A model generated the notes under the pieces. That model did no database searches. It was not told where the DNA came from and saw only the letters and a program-made list of their open reading frames with translations. Positions 55,316-64,000 of a stretch of 64,000 nt of DNA are shown here, piece by piece. Made by a program: the position numbers and the translations under genes. Source of the DNA: Rutidosis leptorrhynchoides (Eukaryota > Streptophyta > Magnoliopsida > Asterales > Asteraceae); the NCBI RefSeq assembly GCF_046630445.1, contig NC_092338.1, forward strand, positions 149,716,501 to 149,780,500. The letters are read 5' to 3'. The stretch's first letter is position 1. Each line of letters begins with the position of its first letter.

Positions 55316-56310
55316 ATGGCAGAAGACAGAAAATTTAGAATCGATAGATTTGATGGAAAAGACTTCGGCTTTTGGAATATGCAAATCGAAGATTACTTGT
55401 ATCAAAAGAAGCTACACCAACTCTTGTTGGAGGTCAAACCCGAAGGCATGGATGATGCCGAGTGGTCTCTTTTGGATCGCCAAGCTTTGGGTGCGATTCG
55501 TCTCTCTCTCGCCAAGAACGTTGCATATAACGTTGTGAACGAGAAAACAACGTTTGCATGTTTGAAGGCTCTCTCTAACATGTATGAAAAACCCACGGCG
55601 GCGAATAAAGTTTTTTTTATGCGACAATTGTTCAAGACGAAGATGAGGGAAGGTTCGAGTGCAAAGGATCACATCAACGAATTCAACAATATTATATCAA
55701 GGCTTGAATCGGTAGATCTCAAGTTTGATGATGAACTAAAAGCACTAATCTTGCTTTCATCGTTACCGAAAAGTTGATCGGGTACGGTCACCGCGGTTAG
55801 TTTAGCTCTACGGGAACTACTAAGCTAGCGTTTGAAGGTATTAGGGATTTGATTCTCGGTGAAGACACTCGTAGGAGAAACTCGGGGAAATCGTCATCCG
55901 GATCCTTGTTAAGTGCCGACAACCGTGGTAGGAAAATTGATCGTGGTGGTGAGAAGAAGGGTAGGAAGAAGTCTAAGAAGAGGTATCCATCAAAGGACCG
56001 AAGTGAAGCTATTTGTTGGGGTTGCAATCAAAAGCGACACTTTCAAAGGAATTGCAAGAATTCTCCGGCGAAAGGTGTTAACTTTACCGCGAAAGATACG
56101 GATAATGCACTTTTATGTAGTGTTGAAGATTCGATGGAGTCTTGGATCTTGGATTCGGGAGCTTCGTTTCATGCCTCACCCACTAGGAGTTTGATGACGA
56201 ATTTTCGATCGTATCAAGGTAAGGTTAGATTGGCAAACAATAAAAAGCTTGAAATTGAAGGCATAGGAGATGTTGCATTGAGAACTACTCTTGGTTCTAA
56301 TTGGACTTAA
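55316..56310 (+). pseudogene. C3 gag and protease, broken
   Basis: ATG at 55316 (MAEDRKFRIDRFDGKDFGFW), a typical copia Gag start. The capsid-like region runs to 55774, where TGA replaces the expected Trp of the PDSW-like motif. After a frameshift between 55777 and 55850 the frame holds a Lys/Arg-rich linker, the zinc knuckle CWGCNQKRHFQRNC and the protease motif WILDSGASFH. Another frameshift at about 56300 leads into integrase. Confidence 0.9.
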
Positions 56311-57741
56311 AGATGTGAGGTTTATTCCTAAGTTGAAAAGGAAGCTTATCTCGGTTGGTCAATTAGATGAGGAAGGTAACGCGGTTACTTTTGAAAATTG
56401 CCAATGGAAGGTGGTTAAGGGTAGTAGGGTTGTGGCTCGTGGACATAAAAGGGGAACACTTTATATGGTTGAGGTGTTTGATGAAAACACGGTGGTTGCT
56501 ACGGTTGATGTTGGAGATAATTCTACTCTATGGCACCGAAGGCTCGGGCATATGAGCGAAAAGGGTATGAAGATGCTTGTTTCGAGTGGAAGAATTCCGG
56601 ATTTGAATAAAGTGGAGCTTGGGTTTTGCGAACCATGTGTATATGGGAAGCAAAAGAAGGTGACTTTTGGGAAATCGGGGAATGCGGCCAAGTTGGAGAA
56701 ATTGGAGCTAGTTCATACGGATGTGTTTGGTCCAACGAATGTAGAATCACACGAAGGTTCTCGTTATTATGTCACCTTCATTGACGACTCCACTCGAAAG
56801 GTATGGGTTTATTTTCTTAAAGCTAAATCCGATGTATTTGATACTTTTGTGAAGTGAAAAGCTATGGTAGAGAATGAAACTAACTTAAAGGTGAAGTGCT
56901 TAAAGTCGGATAATGGAGGAGAATATGGTAGTCTTGAGTTTTAAGACCATTGTGCAAAGCTCGGTATTAAGATATTAAAGACTGTACTGGAAACACCGCA
57001 ACACAATGGGGTCGCCGAACGTATGAATCTTACGTTGAATGAAAGGGCTAAGAGTATGAGACTACATACCGGTTTGCTTAAGATGTTTTTGGCGGATGCG
57101 GTTAGTACGGAGGCTTATTTGATCAATAGGGGACCCTCAACACCATTGGGTTTCCGAATTCCCGAGGAAGAATGGCAAGGCAAAAAGGTGAGTTATGGTC
57201 ATCTTAGAGTCTTTGGGTCCAATGCATATGTAAAGACCAAGGATGCGGATAGAGACAAGCTTGAGGCTAACTCAAAGAGGTGTACTTTCATTGATTACGG
57301 TTCGGATGAGATGAGTTATCGATGTTGGGATAACGAAGCTAGAAAAGTGATTCGTTCTCATGATGTTACCTTTGATGAGGATTCGGTTTATGGCAAACCG
57401 GAAACGGGGAGTCCTAAACCGGATTATGTTACTTTTGACGATGTTTCTATTGATGATCTTGCAGGTTCTAGTGGAAGTTCGGGTAACAATGTATTGCTGA
57501 ATAATGGTGAGGCATCACAAAGTGCTAATGATGAAGATGGTTCGGAAAGCGGTGAAAGTTCCAAACATAGTGGGAGTTCTAGTGATGAGGAGGAGGATGA
57601 TGGAACCGGTCCAACCATACCGGTTGCTCCTACGCTAAGACGTTCTACTATAGTGCCCAAGCCTAATCCTAGGTATTCTTCATCAACAAACTACTTGCTC
57701 TATACCGAGAATGGTGAACCCGAAAGTTACTTTGAGGCGAG
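56291..57741 (+). pseudogene. C3 integrase and linker, broken and cut by Athila insertion
   Basis: Integrase zinc region WHRRLGHMSEKGMKML with CEPC, and catalytic blocks LVHTDVFGP, KSDNGGEY and NGVAERMN. TGA at 56855-56857 and TAA at 56942-56944 interrupt it. From 57023 the frame carries the HLRVFGSNAYVK block and an acidic Ser-rich linker, ending at YLLYTENGEPESYFEAS, just before the RT domain, where the Athila LTR starts at 57742. Confidence 0.9.
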
Positions 57742-59679
57742 TGATATCGGCTAAAAAGTCACGTTTTCACCCCGGTATTAAGGCCCAAAAACAAGAAAGA
57801 TTCGAACTTTCTCGACAAAATACCCACTTCGTCAGTTAGAATTGAAGAAGAAGTAATTACGAAGACGGTGCAAAAAGAATCAAGAGAATCGGAGCTAAAA
57901 CGAAGATTCTAGAGCAAAAACGGTGAAAGACAAGAAATCAAGTTATGATCCAGTGAATCAAGGCTGACCAGGCACAAAAACGGCCTAACGGCCTGCCAAA
58001 CGGTCAGGCAAACGGGATCGATAAACGGCTTGCCTAGCAAACGGCCTGCCAAATACGGCCTGCCAAACGGCTTGCCAGCCGTTTGCAGGCAAAATTCTTG
58101 TTTATTTAAAGGGTCTTTGTCATTCATTCCAACACACACTTCAAATCACTTCTTTCTCTCTCTTGTACAATATTAGTCATACTCTCAAGGCCTTCGACTC
58201 CGTGCGGGAAACCTAGTACCCGGAGAAGAACGCCGAAGATTGTATTAGGAGCGGTCTGGAGTCTTGAAGTTGTCACTTTTGTATTCAGAACTCGTTTAAT
58301 CTACTGGTACTTCTATCCCTTATCTTTATATAATGTCTTCTATCATTATGCTATGTGATATTGTTGCCATGATTAGCGAGTAGTTATCTTTAGTGTATGC
58401 TATGATGTAAGCAGTTATAATGCTGAAATAATATTATGGTTTGTGTATGCTGTTGAAATGCTTTCCGATTATGCTTTAAACTCAATCGCTTTTCCAACTA
58501 ATAGAATGTAGTTATAGGCTCTGTTATTGGGAAGTCGCGAACCCCGATTCAGAGCACACTATCTGTGTCACCCTTGGTAAGAGAATTCTATTGGATACAA
58601 CGTAAGATCGACTGAGGCACACCGGTTGTAGTAAGTCTATCAAGCTTTGGATTCTGACTGGGGACTCTTTCGTAGTGAAACATCTGACTGGACCCTTAGT
58701 ACATTGTCGGTCCCAGACCATGCTAGTGTAGTCACCAAGCATATAAACTTCGTACGTGCACGCTGAAGCACAACGGTTGTTGTAAGCTGTACCTCTGCTA
58801 AGTAAGGCCATGGAACCCGGTTAGTGTTGACCAGTACACTAACGCGGTCTCATGAATTGCACCCCACTTGAGGGATTCTTAGTTAATTAAGGAACTGTTT
58901 GTTTAGACACATAAAGTATTGGACCGTTAGGATAACCGAACGTGTTCATGGAAGTCAGCTTGACTTGGCCATGGTGTTCTTTATGGTTGAACTCTTTTAA
59001 GGGCCTAACTATCTTTTAAAACCAATCATTAACGAAAGCATTGAAACACATCACGTCTCTCGGATATGGTAAACCATGTATTCTATTATGCTTAAGAAAG
59101 TTTAGACCATTGTGGAATGTTAATACGTCACCCAACTGAGTCGCTCAATTGGATGAGCCGTCTGAACGTATATGCCTGTAGTCAGACTGCACGGGCGTCG
59201 GGGGTAAGGGACGTTGCTGTCTATTCAGAATCTTCAAGCCTAACGCAGTACCCAGTGACATGTCTTATGACAGGGGCGTTTAGGACCAGTGTAATGAATA
59301 CAAGGACTCTGCCTATTCATGAGCCAGCATTCCATAATCTCGGTAGAATAACTGATGAAGTCATAGTATGCACTCAATTCAACCTTATCTGAATTACGAA
59401 TTTTATCGCATTTACTTTATCTGTCTTATAAATTAGAAAATCCCAAATAGGTAATCACTACTCCGTCTTAACTATCTTAGGCTTAAATATAGGTTCGATT
59501 CTACTGATATCTCAAAAATACGACTCTATGTCATACTTCCCTTACTTATAAGGAGTAGTAAGATTTAGGCCCCGCTAAATATAAATTTAAAACAGTACCC
59601 CTCCCTCGAGTGGTTGATCCTGGCGCGCCGCGGCCCGACGACACCGCGCGAATAAAAACCGTCCCTTTCGGCCATATCA
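57742..59679 (+). repeat. 5' LTR of Athila-type element
   Basis: 1,938 bp between TGATAT and ATATCA, which are inverted repeats of each other. 57955-58092 is packed with AACGGCCTGCCAAACGG-type repeats, followed by a TATA-like TATTTAAA at 58103-58110. No reading frame is credible. Confidence 0.8.
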
Positions 59680-59697
59680 CGGGAGGAGCTAGTTTTT

Positions 59698-59715
59698 TGG
59701 CGCCGCTGCCGGGAA
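59698..59715 (+). other. Primer-binding site, Athila type
   Basis: TGGCGCCGCTGCCGGGAA, 18 bp after the LTR end. It matches the class of primer site used by Athila/Tat elements. Confidence 0.9.
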
Positions 59716-60074
59716 GCTGGTATCAGGCAATACTGCTCTCTATCAAACTTATTCGCAAGCATTTAGTGGTGTCTAAGAAAAACAATTATACACGGACTTG
59801 GTTGTTGGATTTTCCGAACAGTCGCCAATTATATTGGGACCAAAAGGATTGTGCCTCTCTGTAGTCGGCCTGGCCACTTGGTTTGTTGAATAGTTCGTGC
59901 GGAGCTCTGTTACCGAAATACCAGGGAATCAGTAGCTAGAACCAAAAACATATTCAACCGTAGGATAGTTAGTTAATTACCTTAGAATTAGATTACCTTA
60001 GAATAGTTTAGCTTACTTTAGATTATCTTAGTTTATTTGCTAAAAATTAAAAACAAAAAGGGCATACCCAGTGT
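59716..60074 (+). other. Athila leader
   Basis: Non-coding leader with a repeated TTACCTTAGAATTAGATTAC-like stretch at 59978-60040. Confidence 0.6.
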
Positions 60075-60353
60075 ATGACCCAAACCCGATCTAGACCAGG
60101 GCCGTTGTTATTCGTACCTGATCCAGACGCAAAAATCTCTAAAGCACGCAAGGAAGCACAAATCAGAAGTCGAATGGCGTTACGCGTTACTTTAGCAAAA
60201 AACACCAAACCCTCGATTGAAGGTCGAGGAGGACCAATCAGATTTCCAGAGATTCAAGGACACTCGTTCGAGTTAAAACATCACATCATCCAGCTCATCC
60301 AGAATAGCTGCCAATTTCATAGATTACCGAATGACGATCCTAATACCGAATGA
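60075..60353 (+). pseudogene. Athila-type Gag N-terminus, truncated by LTR insertion
   Basis: 92 codons beginning MTQTRSRPGPLLFVPDPD. The block FPEIQGHSFELKHHIIQLIQ followed by a DPN motif matches the start of the retrotransposon Gag domain in Athila/Tat. The frame ends at a TGA made by the first bases of the inserted LTR (60351). Gag forms the particle shell; this fragment is non-functional. Confidence 0.8.
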
Positions 60354-60365
60354 CCCGTTCATATA
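60351..60365 (-). repeat. L3-family LTR, first 15 bp (left of nested solo LTR)
   Basis: TGACCCGTTCATATA is the end of a minus-oriented LTR of the L3 family, which resumes at 63054 after the solo LTR. The last five bases, ATATA, are the target duplication. Confidence 0.7.
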
Positions 60366-63048
60366 TGTCATAACCCGTCCTTAACCCTAAGAACGAGTTA
60401 GATAACGTATGATTTCATTGCGAGGTATTGACCTCTATATGAGACATTTTTAAAAGAAAACTGCATATATTTTACATTACAAACCACAAATCTTATTTTT
60501 GATACAAGCTTTAGACGATAGAAAGATGATTATCGTTTAGCGATAATCTTCGACTTACAAACTTTACAAATAATGATAACAACACGATTTCTAGTATATT
60601 TTACAACACAAATCCTCGGGTATGCAGTTTTATTTTTGACACAAATATGCGTACGCAAGATCCTGCTCAAATTCAACATAATGCAGCGGAAACTTCTAAT
60701 TATCACCTGAGAATAAACATGTTTAAAACGTCAACATAAAGTTGGTGAGATATAGGTTTAGTGCCGGCAGCAATATATATATAGACCACAAGATTTCATA
60801 TATAAACAGTTTAATAAAAATATTCTAAGTGGTTGAGCACTTGGTAACCATACTTAACATTTAATCACGTCGCATATTCCCTTTATTATGAAATCTTACT
60901 ACACCGTACCAAGTGTAGTCACGAAACGAAGTACTGTGCAACCGTTGAATACTGGTCGTCCAGTCCGGTTGGGGTTGTCAGGCCCGATAGATCTATCAAC
61001 AGGATTCGCGTTTACAATACCGCTGTAAATATTAGTTACCAAGCTACAGGGAAGTATGCCAGTGGTACAACTCAACGTAGAATATATTTTTCAGTTACTT
61101 GTGTCCATAACGTAAAACATAAAATACATGTATTCTCATCCCGAAATATTTAGAGTTTAAAAGTGGGACTATATACTCACTTTCGTCTTGAAGATATGTA
61201 ATTTCGACTTGGTCTCCGATTGATATCACGAACCTATCCATATATAGTTTATCAATATATTTCTATTTTAAACAATCGTCACATATATATACTTTTTATA
61301 CTTTTAATAGTTTTAATAATTTCTTAGTCCGTAGTTAGCAGTCCGATGTTAGTAATTCAATTTTAATGGTTCATTTTTAGGTGTTTAATAAACCCCTAAT
61401 GAAATAAATAAAAACCCCATCGTATATGTATTGGTCGAGATTAATCTTGACCCATGGTACCGGTGTTGTCAAATGACGTGTTGCGTACATAAAGTACCGG
61501 TGTTGTCAAATGACGTGTTGCGTACAATCATGGGATCTTATGATTAATCTTCTCGTATTGTTTACGGGTGATCCTGAACCATATAAAATTAAATTATGAG
61601 TACATATATATAAAATATCATGTTATTTTAAAAAGATGTGATTTATTTAATTTTCTCCAATTATTTTTGTAGCCAAACTAGTCTTAGATATCCGATCTCG
61701 TTTTGGTCATAGTTTCTTCGTTACAACTCCGTTTTCGTTGATTCAACTTGCCACTTCCTTGGATCGAGTCCCTCTTTAAGACTATGAACTATAAATACCT
61801 TAGTTTATATTCGAAATCACAGGTCATAGGTCAAACTTTAGTGAAACTTATGAAGTTAATCATTTTCCATCATGTAAACAACCTTAAATGATTATTTTTC
61901 TAAAAATACTTATACATTGAGTTAAATCATGAAATTTTTATGTGTTATCATATTCATAGTAAAAATCATTTTTACAGAAAATAAACCTCCAATTAAAAGT
62001 TTAAGATGGTTTTTAATTATCCAACCCAAAACAGCCCCCGGTTGCACTCCGACGTCATAAAAACAGTTTTTAAGGTGTTCTTTGAAAAACCAAGTTATAC
62101 CTTGTTAAATTAGCATATTTTTAAGTTATATTACAGGTCTTGAAGTATTTTAAAAGTTAAGTTAGAAGGATCTATTTAGTTTGCGAACAAGTTTGAAATC
62201 ATTCAAACTATGTTCTAGTTTATAAACTCTTATATATATAGCTATAAATATATGAATTGAAAAAGAGTTGAAGTAGAGTTTTTACCTCAAGTTTAAAATG
62301 TAAAGTTGCTGGAAAGAAGTAGTAAAATAAAAGTTGAGAGAGTTCTTGCAAGTGTGTGTGAAAATTGGAAGTAAAATTTGGAAAATGAATGTGTAAAAAT
62401 GAGTTAGAAATGGTGCTTATTTATAGGCTTGAAAATTTGGTTTTTAGTGAAAATATCTAAGATAAGTTAAAATTTATTATGTCATGAATGACATATTATT
62501 CCAATAATTGAAGATTTCTATTGGTATATACCAATAGTAAATACTTCTAGAAGCTGTGTATAGTACCCTAGATATACGTATAGGATTATTGAGGAAACGG
62601 AACGAGAATTCAAATATAACTATCTTTTGTAAATATACTTATATTGTTTTATGTATAAAAGCCCTTTAAAAATGATTAAATACATTACTTATACGATATA
62701 TGTATAAACATTATAAATCATCAGTATTTATGTCAAATAACGTTACGTATGGTTATTGTTTTGAAAACTTAAGTTAGTAGTTTCAAAATATACTTATGAC
62801 TTTTTGTTATTAATACAAAATGAGATATTAAAACATCCTTAGATCATGTTAAATATGTATGTATAATTATCATATATTGTATAGTTCGTGATATCATCGG
62901 TCAAACTAGACGGTCAAACGTTGTGTAAAACTCTTTTCAAAAACATAAATCTTAACAATTTGGATTGCTTATCATGTTGGTAAGGTTTAATTTATATAAA
63001 TATTAATCTTATAAGTATAGAACGATCGAAAAAGTGCGGGTCATTACA
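60366..63048 (-). repeat. Solo LTR of the L4 family
   Basis: 2,683 bp, TGTCATAACCCG to GGGTCATTACA, bounded by ATATA (60361-60365 and 63049-63053). Colinear with the L4 LTRs but clearly more diverged than they are from each other. The hairpin motif is at about 60704-60750 (partly decayed) and the minus-strand TATA box (CCTATAAATAAG) at about 62415-62426. No internal region is present. Confidence 0.9.
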
Positions 63049-63053
63049 ATATA

Positions 63054-64000
63054 CATTATAAACGATTCACAATAGTTGATTACATTGCGAGGTATTTGAC
63101 CTCTATATGATACATTTTACAAACATTGCATTCGTTTTTAAAAGACAAAATTTCTTTACATCGAAAATTGACAGGCATGCATACCATTTCATAATATCCA
63201 CTATCCAACTATAAATTGATTTAATAATAATCTTTGATGAACTCAATGACTCGAATGCAACGTTCTTCGAAATATGCTATGAAAGACTCCAAGTAATATC
63301 TTTAAAATGAGCAAATGCACAGCGGAAGATTTCTTTAACACCTGAGAATAAACATGCTTTAAAGTGTCAACCAAAAGGTTGGTGAGTTCATTAGTTTATC
63401 ATAATCATTTATTTCCATCATTTTAATAGACCACAAGAATTTCATTTCCAGTTCTCATAAATATACGTCCCATGCATAGATACAAAAATAATCATTCATA
63501 TGGTGAACACCTGGTAACCGACATTAACTAGATACATATAAGAATATCCCCTATCATTCCGGGATCCTCCTTCGGACATGATATAAATTTCGAAGTACTA
63601 AAGCATCCGGTACTTTGGATGGGGTTTGTTAGGCCCAATAGATCTATCTTTAGGATTCGCGTCAATTAGGGTGTCTGTTCCCTAATTCTTAGATTACCAG
63701 GCTTTAATAAAAAGGGGCATATTCGATTTCGATAATTCAACCATAGAATGTAGTTTCAATTACTCGTGTCTATTTCGTCAGACATTTATAAAAGCGCATG
63801 TATTCTCAGTCCCAAAAATATAAAGGGTAAAAAGGCAAATGAAACTCACCATACTGTATTTCGTAGTAAAAATACATATAACGTCATTGAACAAGTGCAA
63901 GGTTGGCCTCGGATTCACGAACCTAAATTAATTATATATAATTATGTGTTGGTCAATATTTGTCTAACAAATTAGGCCAAGTCATAGTGTACCACAATCC
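63054..64000 (-). repeat. L3-family LTR, continued to window edge
   Basis: Reverse complement of the last 900 or so bp of the L3 LTR (about 11740-12610), including the hairpin motif (63339-63391) and the CGGATTCACGAACCT block near 63910. It is inserted in the Athila Gag; the far end is not visible, so solo LTR or full element cannot be decided. Confidence 0.85.

Larger units (their letters stand above)
54843..64000 (+). mobile_element. Ty1/copia element C3 (Tork-like), 5' part; interrupted
   Basis: 5' LTR 54843-55278, then primer-binding site and gag-pol on the plus strand up to 57741, where an Athila-type element begins. The RT/RNase H part and 3' LTR are not in the window. Several frameshifts and stops mark it as decayed. 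Confidence 0.85.
57742..64000 (+). mobile_element. Athila-type Ty3/gypsy element, 5' part
   Basis: LTR 57742-59679, primer-binding site TGGCGCCGCTGCCGGGAA (59698-59715) and the start of a Gag frame at 60075. The primer site is the hallmark of Athila/Tat gypsy elements. Gag is cut at 60351 by another LTR; the rest lies beyond the window. Confidence 0.85.

Overview
The window is repeat-rich nuclear DNA of a flowering plant. It has no convincing host protein-coding gene, abundant (TA)n tracts, and nested LTR retrotransposons of Ty1/copia (Tork-like and Sirevirus-type) and Ty3/gypsy (Athila-type). The post-pol proteins of the Sirevirus resemble, from memory, those of daisy-family (Asteraceae) elements; I cannot confirm the species.

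Layout. 1-4161: intergenic, with three terminal-inverted-repeat (TIR) elements sitting between TA/TG microsatellites; the third carries an inverted block of telomere-like TTTAGGG. 4162-4771: host sequence. 4772-34528: a four-layer nest. A solo LTR (called L1 here; target duplication CGCTT) is split by a Ty1/copia element on the minus strand (C1; 7193-34095, duplication CATTT). C1's reverse transcriptase is split by a large non-autonomous LTR element (L3; 8641-30212, about 4 kb LTRs, duplication CCATG/TCATG). L3 is split by a second, opposite-facing non-autonomous LTR element (L4; 15386-24606, about 2.7 kb LTRs, duplication AAATA). L3 and L4 lack pol, but share an internal region and one small conserved reading frame.

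34529-37331: host sequence with a probable mitochondrial tRNA-Tyr fragment and a 1.65 kb TIR element (35311-36957) filled with a GC-rich, 27-bp, palindromic minisatellite. 37332-52660: an almost complete 15.3 kb Sirevirus-type copia element on the minus strand, flanked by ATATG, with an open pol frame, a broken gag frame and two post-pol (envelope-position) reading frames. These appear to have their own upstream promoter, built from the same quasi-palindromes and TATA box as the LTR. 52661-54842: host sequence.

54843-64000: a second nest. A decayed plus-strand copia element (C3) is interrupted by an Athila-type gypsy element at 57742. That is interrupted at 60351 by a minus-strand LTR of the L3 family, itself interrupted by a solo LTR of the L4 family (60366-63048, duplication ATATA). 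C3, Athila and the L3-family LTR all run off the right edge.

Relative ages agree with the nesting: LTR divergence counted by eye is about 3% for C1, 1.4% for the Sirevirus and 0.5% for the innermost L4. The autonomous elements would supply Gag, protease, integrase, reverse transcriptase and RNase H. L3, L4 and the solo LTRs must have been mobilised by partner elements not seen here.
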